From contig OZ244872.1 in assembly GCA_965221215.1 (NCBI GenBank), forward strand, positions 1,736,001 through 1,800,000: DNA of 64,000 nucleotides, in the 5' to 3' direction. Shown here piece by piece: positions 18,265-26,407 of this stretch. A program made the translations under genes and the position numbers. The stretch comes from Aldehydirespirator sp965221215. Its GTDB lineage: Bacteria > Actinomycetota > Acidimicrobiia > Acidimicrobiales > Aldehydirespiratoraceae. The notes beneath the pieces are model-generated. The model had not been told where the DNA came from. It did no database searches and saw only the letters and a list, made by a program, of their open reading frames with translations. Numbering within the stretch: position 1 is the first letter of the stretch; every line of letters begins with the position of its first letter.

Positions 18265-18827
18265 CCCACGTCCTGGTCGAATATGTCGTCTTCCAGTTCC
18301 GGCGGCGCGGGCGCGGGCACCGGGCGGGGCAGCCGGGTGTCCTGGAGTCGCTGACGACCGGTCGACACCGCGGTGGCCGTCTTGTGGAGCATCGCCTCGA
18401 AGGCGGCGAGGCGCTGATCGCACCAGTCCTCGGTCTCCAGCTTCATCCTGCGGGCCCGCTCCTCGGCCTCCTCGACGGTGCGCCTGGCTCGCATCTCTGC
18501 CGACTTGACCACCTCGCTGCGCTGGACCATCTGCTCGGCCCGTGCTCGTGCCGCCGCGATGATGTCCTCGCCCTCGCGCTGGGTGCGCAGCCGCATCTCG
18601 TCGCGCTCCTTGAGCATCCACCGGGCCGCCCGCAGCTCCTCGGGCAGGGCCGCGAACGCCTTCTGCAACATCCCCAGCAGTTCCTCGCCGTTGATCATCA
18701 CCGAGGTCGAGAACGGCATCGGCCGCGACCTCTCCACCACCCGGATCGCCTGGGTGAGCATCTGCTCGACGGCCAGCCGCCGTGTCTCGGCCGAAGTGTC
18801 GGCTCGGGCGGCCTCCGTCGAGCTCAC
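18261..18827 (-). CDS. SepIVA-like coiled-coil septation protein
   Basis: 188 aa, cytoplasmic, no TM segment. The centre (about 50-155) is a charged coiled coil: ELRAARWMLKERDEMRLRTQ, AARARAEQMVQRSEVVKSAE and RARRTVEEAEERARRMKLE. It resembles mycobacterial SepIVA (Rv2927c), an essential DivIVA-domain division factor, in layout and in the C-terminal block WCDQRLAAFEAMLHKTATAV before a RQRLQ-type motif. The position next to DUF177 and rnc agrees with the M. tuberculosis order. GTG start overlapping coaD (GTGA). A generic coiled-coil protein is the alternative. Confidence 0.7.
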   Translation of the reverse strand: MSSTEAARADTSAETRRLAVEQMLTQAIRVVERSRPMPFSTSVMINGEELLGMLQKAFAALPEELRAARWMLKERDEMRLRTQREGEDIIAAARARAEQMVQRSEVVKSAEMRARRTVEEAEERARRMKLETEDWCDQRLAAFEAMLHKTATAVSTGRQRLQDTRLPRPVPAPAPPELEDDIFDQDVG

Positions 18828-19309
18828 TGTTCCTGCTCGAACCGGTCGGCCAGTCGCACCTGCACCGACTCGGGCACCATCGACGACACGTCGCCGCCGA
18901 GGCGCACCACCTCGCGGATCAGCTTGGAGGCCACAAACGATCGCTTGCTGGCCGACGGGATGAAGATCGTCTGCACCCCGGCCAGCGCGTGGTTCATCTG
19001 GGCCATCTGCAGTTCGTTCTCGAAGTCGGAGACCGCTCTCAGCCCCTTCACGATGAAGTCGGCCTCAAGGTCACGGGCCAGATTGACCACCAGGTTGGAG
19101 AACATCGCCACCGACACATTGGTCAAGTGGGTGCAGCACTCCTTGATCATCTGCTCGCGCTCGTCGAGGCTGAACAGGCCCTCCCCCTTCTGGGGATTGC
19201 GCATGGCCGCCACCACCACCTCATCGAACAGCCCGGAGATGGTCTCGATGATCTCGAGATGGCCGTAGTGGATCGGATCGAAGGATCCGGGGTACAGCAC
19301 ACGGGTCAC
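18824..19309 (-). CDS. coaD: phosphopantetheine adenylyltransferase
   Basis: Penultimate step of CoA synthesis: 4'-phosphopantetheine plus ATP gives dephospho-CoA. 161 aa, normal. Nucleotidyltransferase motif YPGSFDPIHYGHLEII, then VVVAAMRNPQKGEGLFSLDER, VKGLRAVSDFENELQMAQMN and the C-terminal S-x-x-x-S-F/K-KLIREVV helix (SKRSFVASKLIREVV). GTG start overlapping the rsmD stop (GTGA). Confidence 0.96.
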   Translation of the reverse strand: MTRVLYPGSFDPIHYGHLEIIETISGLFDEVVVAAMRNPQKGEGLFSLDEREQMIKECCTHLTNVSVAMFSNLVVNLARDLEADFIVKGLRAVSDFENELQMAQMNHALAGVQTIFIPSASKRSFVASKLIREVVRLGGDVSSMVPESVQVRLADRFEQEQ

Positions 19310-19851
19310 TGATCGCTCCCTATCCGCTCTCGTGCGAACGTCACCACGGTACCGCCGTGACGCCTGCGGTGGTGGATGGCCCAGCGCGGCCCCACCTCGA
19401 CACCGCGATCCGACTCGGCCACCACCAGGGCGGCTGGAACCCGGGCCAGCAGTTCCGGCCAGGCGTCGAAGGCGTAGGGCGGATCGACCAGCGCCACGTC
19501 GAAGCGCTGGCGGGCCAGCACGGCCAGTGCCGCGTCGGCGTCGGTGACCATGACGTCGGCCGCGTCCGCCAGCCCGGTGGCCTCCAGGTTGCGGCGCAGC
19601 ACCTCGGCCACGGCCGGGTCCCGCTCGACGAACACCGCGCTGGCCGCGCCCCGGCTCAGCGCCTCAATCCCCAGCGCGCCGGTGCCGGCGAAGAGGTCCA
19701 GCACCCGGGCGCCGTCTATGGCGTCGAGCGAGTACAGCGAGTTGAACACAGCCTCGCGCACCCGGTTGGGGGTGGGCCGGGTTGCCAGGCCGTCGGGAGC
19801 GGCCAGCCGGCGGCCCTTGGCCGTGCCCGCCACCACCCGGATGCCCCCCAT
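19306..19851 (-). CDS. rsmD: 16S rRNA (guanine966-N2)-methyltransferase RsmD
   Basis: Methylates G966 of 16S rRNA. 181 aa. N-terminal IRVVAGTAKGRRLAAPDGLATRPT, AdoMet motif VLDLFAGTGALGIEALSRGA and catalytic motif IV VALVDPPYAF (DPPY). Normal length; ATG start. Encoded 12 nt after recG and overlapping coaD, the usual actinobacterial recG-rsmD-coaD order. Confidence 0.95.
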   Translation of the reverse strand: MGGIRVVAGTAKGRRLAAPDGLATRPTPNRVREAVFNSLYSLDAIDGARVLDLFAGTGALGIEALSRGAASAVFVERDPAVAEVLRRNLEATGLADAADVMVTDADAALAVLARQRFDVALVDPPYAFDAWPELLARVPAALVVAESDRGVEVGPRWAIHHRRRHGGTVVTFARERIGSDQ

Positions 19852-19863
19852 CGGCTCGGCCGC

Positions 19864-22008
19864 TCAGCTCTTGAGGAGGAACTCGGCATCACGGTCGCCG
19901 AGGATCAGGTCGATCTCGTCGGCCAGCGCCGGGTGGCCCTCCAGGTCGGGGTCGGCGTCGAGCATCTCTATGGCCACGCCACGGGCTATGGCGACCCACT
20001 CCTTGTCGCGGCGCAGCGAGGCCAGCCGCAGGTCGTTGCGGCCCTTCTGGCGCTCTCCCATGATCGTTCCCTCGCCCCGCAGTTCCAGGTCGGCCTCGGC
20101 CAGATCGAAGCCGTCGTTGGAGTCCACCACCGCGGCGAGCCGGGCCTCGGCCTCGGCGGTGGCGGCCTCGCCCACCAGGTAGCAGCTCGACGCGTGCTGG
20201 GCTCGGCCCACCCGGCCCCGCAGCTGATGGAGTTGGGCGATGCCGAAATGGCCGGCGTCGACCACCACCATCACGGTGGCGTTGGGCACGTCCACCCCAA
20301 CCTCGATGACGGTGGTGGACACCATCACGTCGAGTGTCCCCGAGCGGAACAGCTCCATGGTGGCCTCCTTCTCCGCGGGCGAGACCCGCCCGTGCAGCAG
20401 GCCGACCCGCAGCCCGGCCAGCTCGCCGCCGTCGCCGGTGAGCCGCTCGTGGGTCTCGGTCACCGAGCGGACGTCGAGCGCCTCGGACTCCTCGATGACG
20501 GGACACACCACATAGGCCTGCCGGCCCGCCGATGCCGCGGCCCGCACCGCCTCCCAGACCTGGGCCTCCTCCAGCGGGCCGCGGGCCCACGAGGTGGCCA
20601 CCGGCAACCGGCCGACGGGAAGCTCGTCGAGCACCGACACGTCGAGGTCGCCGTACACGGTCATGGCCGCAGTGCGGGGAATGGGCGTGGCCGTCATCAC
20701 CAGCAGGTCGGGCATCACCGAGCCGGGGCCGCGGTCGCGCAGCACCGCCCGCTGCTCCACTCCGAAGCGGTGCTGCTCGTCTATCACCACCACGCCGAGC
20801 GCCCGGTACTCGAGTCCCTCGGAGATCAGCGCGTGGGTGCCGACCACGATGTCGACGTCGCCGGACGCGAGCCCGGCGGCGGCCCTGCGCCGGTCGGCCG
20901 CGCCCCGGCTCCCCGACAACAGCTCCACCCGCAGCGGACGCTCCCCGCCCAGCCTCGACTCATCGGGCACCGACAGGTCGCCCAGCAGCGAGACCATGGT
21001 GCGATAGTGCTGCTCGGCCAGCACCTCGGTCGGCGCCATCAACGCCCCCTGGAAGCGGCCCTGCACCGCGGTGAGCAGAGCGCACACCGCCACCACCGTC
21101 TTGCCCGCGCCCACATCGCCCTGCATCAGCCGGTGCATGGGATGGGGCTTGGCCAGGTCGTCGGCGATCTCGTCGATGGCCCGCTGCTGGGCGCCGGTCA
21201 GTGGGAACGGCAGGCGGGATTGGAACCGCTCGACCAGCTCGCCGCCGACCGCGTGCGATAAGCCGGCGGTGTGGCGCTCCAGCCGGCGCTTGCGTCGGAC
21301 CAGTTCGAGCTGCACCCGCAACAGCTCGTCGAACATGAGCCGGCGCCGGGCCTCGCTCGACTCGCGCATGGCCTCGGGTCGGTGGATCCCGTCGAGGGCA
21401 GTGTGACGGCCCACGAAACCGAACCTCTCCAGCACCGCGTCGGGGACCGGGTCGAGTATCCCGCGGGGCCGGCAGCGGTTGAGGGCCTGCTCGACGAACC
21501 GGGCGATCTCCCAGGTGCTCACGCTCGCCTTCTCCGATTGCGGGTACACCGCGAAGAAGCGTCCGGTGCGGTCGCCCACCAGATCGACCACCGGATTCGT
21601 CATCTGCAGCGCGCCCCGGAACGGCTTGGGGCTGCCGAAGACCACCACCTGGCGGCCCGGTCGCAGGCTCTCCTCTTGCCAGGGCTGATTGAAGAAGGTG
21701 AGCTTGAGCCGGCCGGTCCCGTCGGTGATGACGGCCTCGACGAGCTTCTGGCGCCGCCGGGTGGGCCGCGACGAGCTGCGCTCCACGCTGCCCTCCACGA
21801 ACACCTCCTCGCCGGAGGCCAGCTCGGCGATGCGGGCCTGCCTGGTGCGGTCGATGTAGCGGCGCGGGTAGTGCTGCAGCAGGTCCAGCACCGAGTTGAT
21901 CTCCATCTTGGTGAGGGCGCCGGCCCGCTTGCGGCCCACGTCGCGCAGCCGGCTGACCGAGATGGCGTCCAAGTCCCGAAAGGTAAGAGGCGGATCATCC
22001 TCGGGCAT
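19864..22008 (-). CDS. recG: ATP-dependent DNA helicase RecG
   Basis: Branch-migrating helicase that reverses stalled forks. 714 aa. The N-terminal wedge/OB domain includes LLQHYPRRYIDRTR and VEAVITDGTGRLKLTFFNQPW. Helicase motifs: GDVGAGKTVVAVCALL (Walker A), APTEVLAEQHY, VIDEQHRFGVEQR (DEQH box), MTATPIPRT, and the C-terminal VIEVGVDVPNATVMVV and QLHQLRGRVGR blocks. Ends with the RecG-specific tail. ATG start; fakA-like lies 17 nt upstream. Confidence 0.97.
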   Translation of the reverse strand: MPEDDPPLTFRDLDAISVSRLRDVGRKRAGALTKMEINSVLDLLQHYPRRYIDRTRQARIAELASGEEVFVEGSVERSSSRPTRRRQKLVEAVITDGTGRLKLTFFNQPWQEESLRPGRQVVVFGSPKPFRGALQMTNPVVDLVGDRTGRFFAVYPQSEKASVSTWEIARFVEQALNRCRPRGILDPVPDAVLERFGFVGRHTALDGIHRPEAMRESSEARRRLMFDELLRVQLELVRRKRRLERHTAGLSHAVGGELVERFQSRLPFPLTGAQQRAIDEIADDLAKPHPMHRLMQGDVGAGKTVVAVCALLTAVQGRFQGALMAPTEVLAEQHYRTMVSLLGDLSVPDESRLGGERPLRVELLSGSRGAADRRRAAAGLASGDVDIVVGTHALISEGLEYRALGVVVIDEQHRFGVEQRAVLRDRGPGSVMPDLLVMTATPIPRTAAMTVYGDLDVSVLDELPVGRLPVATSWARGPLEEAQVWEAVRAAASAGRQAYVVCPVIEESEALDVRSVTETHERLTGDGGELAGLRVGLLHGRVSPAEKEATMELFRSGTLDVMVSTTVIEVGVDVPNATVMVVVDAGHFGIAQLHQLRGRVGRAQHASSCYLVGEAATAEAEARLAAVVDSNDGFDLAEADLELRGEGTIMGERQKGRNDLRLASLRRDKEWVAIARGVAIEMLDADPDLEGHPALADEIDLILGDRDAEFLLKS

Positions 22009-22025
22009 CGCAGTGGTGCCCGGCG

Positions 22026-23681
22026 CTATTCGAGGCCGAAGTAGTAGGGGTACAGGGGCTGGCCGCCGTCCGAAACCTCGACCTCCACTTCAGGGTGATG
22101 CTCAGCCATGTGAGCAGCGATGGCCTCGGTGGCCGACGGAGCAGCGTCGGCACCGGTGAGCACGGTGAGCAGCTCGTGGTCTCCGTCGATGATGGCGTCG
22201 AGCAGCGCGGTCGCCGCCGCGGCCGGGTCCGACTCGACTGCGGCGATGCCGTCGGGGCCGATGCCGAGCCAGTCGCCTTCGACGACCGGGCCGACTGCGC
22301 TGGCCGCGTCGCGGACGGCCTGGGTGACCTCGCCGCCGGTCACCGAGGTGGCCGCGGCGGCCATCGCCTCACAGTTCTGGTCGGCCGTTGCCTCCGGCGA
22401 GAAGGCCAGCAGACCGGCGATGCCCTCCACCACGCTGCGGGTGGGGACCACGCCCACCGTGCGCTCGGTCTGGCCATCGACCTGTTCAGCCACCGGAATG
22501 ATGTTCTTGTTGTTGGGCAGCACCACAACATGACCCGTGGCCAGCGAGTCGACCGCGGCGAGCAGCTCCGCGGTGGAGGGGTTCATGGACTGGCCGCCGG
22601 CCACCACCCGGTGGGCGCCCATCGACTGAAGGACATCGACCACGCCCGCCCCGGCGCCGACCGCCACCACCGAGCATCGGTCGGCCTCGGTGATCTCCAC
22701 GGGCTCGTCGGGCGAACCGGCATCGTCGGACTCCAGCGGGGCGAACGACTCGGAGTGCTCGGCCGCCTGGTCGAGCAGGTCGGTGATCTGGATGCGGTGG
22801 GGCCGGCCTGCGGCGATGCCGGCCTCGATGGCCGCGCCGATGTTGTCGGTGTGGATGTGGCAGTTCCAGATGCCGTCGCCGCCGACCACCACGATCGAGT
22901 CGCCGATGTCTTGCCAGGCGGCCTTGAAGCCGTCCACGGCGTCGTCGGGCGCGTCCAGCAGGAACATCACCTCGTAGCGCAAGTCGGCAATCGACGGCTC
23001 CTCGGACCGCTCCGACGCGCCGGCCGCGGTTGGCGGGTCGGAGGGCTCGGGGGCCTCGGGCATGGGCCGGCCGTCGAGTTCGGCCAGGCCGGCGTCGAAC
23101 AGCAGCAGCAGCCCTGCCCCGCCCGCGTCCACCACCCCGGCCTCGGCCAGAACGGCCAGCATCTCCGGCGTGCGGGCCAGCGCGTCGCCTCCTCGCTCGC
23201 GGGCCGCGTCGAACATCTCGGTCAGATCGCCGCCGGACGCGGCCGCGGCCACCGCCGACTCCGAGGCCTCGCGGATGACGGTGAGGATGGTTCCCTCCAC
23301 CGGCCGGGCCACCGCCGAGTAGGCGCCGTCGCTGGCAGCGGCCAGCGCTGCGGCCACCACCGTCGCGTCGGGCCCGTCGGCGTCGCGCAGCACGCCGGCC
23401 ACGCCCCGCAGGATCTGGGCCAGGATCACCCCCGAGTTGCCTCGGGCGCCCATGAGCGCCCCGTGGGCCAACGCCGCGCACAGCGGTTCGAGTTCGTCGT
23501 CCACGCCGTCGAGGCTCTCCAGCACCGACTGCATGGTCATGGTCATGTTCGTTCCGGTGTCGCCGTCGGGGACCGGATAGACGTTCAGGTTGTCGATCGC
23601 CTTGCGGTGGGCGGCCAGTCCGGCGTGGAAGCCGACGAGGACGCGGCGCAGGGCAGGCGCGTCGAGTACGGGCGGTGCCAT
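22026..23681 (-). CDS. DAK2/DegV-type fatty acid kinase FakA-like protein
   Basis: 551 aa. The N-terminal DhaL kinase domain (about 1-200) has Mg-ATP-binding NVYPVPDGDTGTNM at 33-46 and ALMGARGNSGVILAQILRG. A central domain contains YEVMFLLDAPDDAV and NCHIHTDNIGAAIEAGI, and the C-terminal domain carries VVVLPNNKNIIPVAEQVDG. This is the YloV/FakA layout, which phosphorylates fatty acids bound to FakB in Gram-positives and feeds PlsX-PlsY. That function is inferred from family membership. ATG start. The 207-nt gap to the divergent pckA probably holds both promoters; I saw no clear box. Confidence 0.85.
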   Translation of the reverse strand: MAPPVLDAPALRRVLVGFHAGLAAHRKAIDNLNVYPVPDGDTGTNMTMTMQSVLESLDGVDDELEPLCAALAHGALMGARGNSGVILAQILRGVAGVLRDADGPDATVVAAALAAASDGAYSAVARPVEGTILTVIREASESAVAAAASGGDLTEMFDAARERGGDALARTPEMLAVLAEAGVVDAGGAGLLLLFDAGLAELDGRPMPEAPEPSDPPTAAGASERSEEPSIADLRYEVMFLLDAPDDAVDGFKAAWQDIGDSIVVVGGDGIWNCHIHTDNIGAAIEAGIAAGRPHRIQITDLLDQAAEHSESFAPLESDDAGSPDEPVEITEADRCSVVAVGAGAGVVDVLQSMGAHRVVAGGQSMNPSTAELLAAVDSLATGHVVVLPNNKNIIPVAEQVDGQTERTVGVVPTRSVVEGIAGLLAFSPEATADQNCEAMAAAATSVTGGEVTQAVRDAASAVGPVVEGDWLGIGPDGIAAVESDPAAAATALLDAIIDGDHELLTVLTGADAAPSATEAIAAHMAEHHPEVEVEVSDGGQPLYPYYFGLE

Positions 23682-23888
23682 GGCGCCGATGATACCGGCG
23701 CGCCCCGATGCGGTCCCGAACGCCTGCCACCGGTCCTCTCGATCGCCGGCTCGCCAAGAGGCCGAGCGCCGCGGCGCACCCGGCTCTCACCAATGTGCGC
23801 GCCCTCTACAGACTGATTGCGGCCATGTTCATGCTGCGGCGGTGGAGTCGTTACGGTCGCGCCTCGGCGATCCGCTCGCCCGAACTCA

Positions 23889-25562
23889 ATGACTGATCTC
23901 GCCGAACCCGCATCCGTCGCCGCCGAGCTCGCCTCCACGCTGGGTCTGAACTCGGTGGACATCCGCTACGGGCTCACCCAGGACGAACTCTTCGACGCGG
24001 CGGTGGCGGGCGACCTCGGCCGGATCCGCCCCGGCGGAGCAGACGACGAGCACAAGGCCCACGCCACCGCGCTGGGCGCCGACGGTCCGCTGATCTTCTA
24101 CTCCGACCCCTCCTGCACCGGCCGGCCGGTGGACGACACCTTCTGCGTGGACCGCCGCTCCATCAGCGCCGAGGTGTGGTGGAAAGACGGCTTCTCGCCC
24201 TTCGACGCCAATGCCTTCGACGCCCTGGTCCCCCGGGTCGCGGCCCATCTCAACCGTCGCCGGACCCGGCTCTACGTGACCGACGTGTTCTGCGGGGCCG
24301 AGGCCGCCTACGCCGAGGGGTGCCGGTTCGTCGGAGAGTTCGCCACCCACGCCTACTTCTGCAACATCATGCTGCCCGCCGACATCGACGGCGCCGCCGA
24401 TCGCGGCGGGAACCGCTGGACGCTGCTCAACGTGCCGTCGTTTCAGTGCAGCCCCGAACGTGACGGCACCCGCTCGCAGCGCGCCGTGATCATCGACATC
24501 GAACGCCGTCTCGCACTGGTGCTCGGGCGAGCCGACTATTGCGGCATCAACAAGAAGACGATGTTCACCATCATGAACTTCGTGCAGCCCGGCCTCGGCC
24601 AGCTCTCGATGCACTGCTCGGCCAACGTGGGCAGCGCCGGCGACAGCGCCATCCTGTTCGGGCTGTCGGGCACCGGCAAGACCACCCTGTCGGCGGACCC
24701 TCGACGACAACTGATCGGCGACGACGAGCACGTCTGGACCGACGCCGGCATCTCCAACTACGAGGCCGGCTGCTACGCCAAGCTCATCGACCTCGACAAG
24801 CAGGCCGAGCCGGTGATCGCGGCAGCGCTGTCGATGAGGGGAACCCTGATCGAGAACGTGCCGCCGGTTGCAGGCCGCAGCCTGGCGCAGACGCATCCCC
24901 AAGATCTGGATCTGGGCGATCGCTCGGTCACCGAGAACACCCGCTTCGCCTACCCCCTCGAATGCAACCCGAACCTGGCGCCGGGACGCCGCGGCCCCCA
25001 TCCGAGCACCATTGTGCTGCTCACCGCCGATGCCTTCGGTGTGCTTCCCCCGGTGGCGATCCTCGACCCCGACGAGGTGATGTACCACTTCGTGATGGGC
25101 TTCACCGCCCGGCTGGCCGGCACCGAGGTGGGCGTGACCGAGCCGGAGGCGACCTTCTCACCCTGTTTCGGCGCGCCGTTCATGGCCCGCAAGCCCGACG
25201 TGTACGCCCGGCTGCTCAAGCAGCGCATGCACGAACACCGGGCTCGCTGTGTGCTGCTGAACACAGGCTGGTCGGGCGGTGCCTACGGGGTGGGCCGGCG
25301 TATGCCGCTGTCGTTGACTCGCCGGCTGCTCGATGCCGCCCTCTGCGGGGAGTTCGAAGGCGCTCCTACCCGTGTGCATCCGATCCTGGGCCTGAGGATG
25401 CCCCTTCACTGCGACGGCGTAGACGACGCGACGCTCGACCCCGGCGAGACTTGGGAGGCTTCCGACGCCTACGACGCCGCGGCCCGCCGCCTCAGAGATC
25501 TGTTCCGAGCCCGCTACGAGCGAGAGGGGTACGCCGAGATGGGCATAGCGGCTGCGCTGTAG
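23889..25562 (+). CDS. pckA: phosphoenolpyruvate carboxykinase (ATP)
   Basis: Converts oxaloacetate and ATP to PEP, CO2 and ADP in gluconeogenesis. About 557 aa. The ATP-type family is shown by the kinase-1a loop GLSGTGKTTLSADP near residue 258, LLNVPSFQC, IGDDEHVWTDAGISNYEAGCYAK and FTARLAGTEVGVTEPEATFSPCFGAPF. The N-terminal LNSVDIRYGLTQDELFDAAV also fits. ATG chosen because homology begins there; the frame is open 24 codons further upstream without family residues. No Shine-Dalgarno, so it may be near-leaderless. Most actinobacteria use the unrelated GTP-dependent enzyme. Confidence 0.94.
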   Translation: MTDLAEPASVAAELASTLGLNSVDIRYGLTQDELFDAAVAGDLGRIRPGGADDEHKAHATALGADGPLIFYSDPSCTGRPVDDTFCVDRRSISAEVWWKDGFSPFDANAFDALVPRVAAHLNRRRTRLYVTDVFCGAEAAYAEGCRFVGEFATHAYFCNIMLPADIDGAADRGGNRWTLLNVPSFQCSPERDGTRSQRAVIIDIERRLALVLGRADYCGINKKTMFTIMNFVQPGLGQLSMHCSANVGSAGDSAILFGLSGTGKTTLSADPRRQLIGDDEHVWTDAGISNYEAGCYAKLIDLDKQAEPVIAAALSMRGTLIENVPPVAGRSLAQTHPQDLDLGDRSVTENTRFAYPLECNPNLAPGRRGPHPSTIVLLTADAFGVLPPVAILDPDEVMYHFVMGFTARLAGTEVGVTEPEATFSPCFGAPFMARKPDVYARLLKQRMHEHRARCVLLNTGWSGGAYGVGRRMPLSLTRRLLDAALCGEFEGAPTRVHPILGLRMPLHCDGVDDATLDPGETWEASDAYDAAARRLRDLFRARYEREGYAEMGIAAAL

Positions 25563-25621
25563 TAGCGGCGAGGCCTGCTAGAAACCGAGCGGATAGACTC
25601 CGTCGGCGATCCGCTGCGTCC

Positions 25622-25843
25622 CTAGAAGTCGGGTGTGCCCATGTCGACTTCGGAGCCGAGGCGCAGCCGGGTGGCCCGGCCACTGTCGTCGAGGTCGAAC
25701 TGCACCCGCTGACCCTGGCGCAGCATCCGGAACAGCGACCCCTCCAGCGCGTCGGCGGCCAGATCGATGTCGGCCAGATCGGCCTCGTTGACGAGCACCC
25801 CGTCGCCGGTGACGGGGTCGTAGCTCTTGATGACACCCTGCAC
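25622..25843 (-). CDS. divergent cold-shock-domain protein
   Basis: 73 aa. QGVIKSYDPVTGDGVLVNEADLADIDL resembles the start of CspA proteins (G-x-V-K-x-Y-D-x-x-x-G-x-G), and FRMLRQGQRVQFDLDDSGRA matches the LxxGQxVxFxV segment before the final strand. The aromatic RNA-contact residues of the standard KGFGFI motif are replaced by GDGVLV, so nucleic-acid binding may be altered. GTG start. Monocistronic, downstream of and convergent with pckA. Confidence 0.75.
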   Translation of the reverse strand: MQGVIKSYDPVTGDGVLVNEADLADIDLAADALEGSLFRMLRQGQRVQFDLDDSGRATRLRLGSEVDMGTPDF

Positions 25844-25951
25844 GAAGCCGCAGCCTAGAGCAACCGCGCCGACACCCGGCGACAGGAGGGGTCAATCCGC
25901 CCGGAGCCTCGGGGAGGCGACGGGATCGGGCTTCATGCGGGGATCGGGCTT

Positions 25952-26407
25952 CTAGGCGAAGCTGTCCAACAACACGGCGCGGATCCCCAAGCCCATCAAG
26001 AACAGCCCGGTGAAGCCGTACAGCAGGTACAGGCGGGCCCGAAGCTGCTGACGGTAGCTGTAGGCGATGCCGACGGCCACCAGCGCCGAAAACCCGTAGA
26101 GGGAGTGAAGGTCCGGGACCTCGCGGCCCCCGCGCACGATGAGCCACGAGCCGAGGCCGGCCTGCACGAACACGCTGAGCTGCGCCAGAATCGTCAACGC
26201 CCACAATGACCGCCGACGCGGACTGGCCCGGTCCGGCTGCGACGAATCAACTCGGCGTCGACGGTCCGGCACCCATAGCGACCGCCGACGCAGGCCGTCG
26301 CGGTAGTGGGCGGCGAGCGCCCAGCCTCCGGCCGCGGCGTTGGCGACGATCACTACCCACGAGAACCAGTCGTGGACCCCGGCGACAGCCGATGCGGCCA
26401 CCGCCAT
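25952..26407 (-). CDS. small integral membrane protein, unknown function
   Basis: 151 aa with four likely TM segments: near the N-terminus (FSWVVIVANAAAGGWALAAH), a pair after the basic loop (SLWALTILAQLSVFVQAGLG and SLYGFSALVAVGIAYSY), and LYGFTGLFLMGLGIRAVLL at the C-terminus. The long basic loop (RRRSLWVPDRRRRVD) is probably cytoplasmic. The start codon shares one base with the stop of the CoA-transferase gene (TGATG), so it is likely coupled to it. I do not recognise the family. Confidence 0.75.
   Translation of the reverse strand: MAVAASAVAGVHDWFSWVVIVANAAAGGWALAAHYRDGLRRRSLWVPDRRRRVDSSQPDRASPRRRSLWALTILAQLSVFVQAGLGSWLIVRGGREVPDLHSLYGFSALVAVGIAYSYRQQLRARLYLLYGFTGLFLMGLGIRAVLLDSFA

Noticed and set aside
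23700..23880. Possible rpmB (L28) gene in the fakA-like/pckA gap, a common neighbour of fakA
   Set aside because: Neither strand shows the L28 CxxC or HSHRRT pattern.
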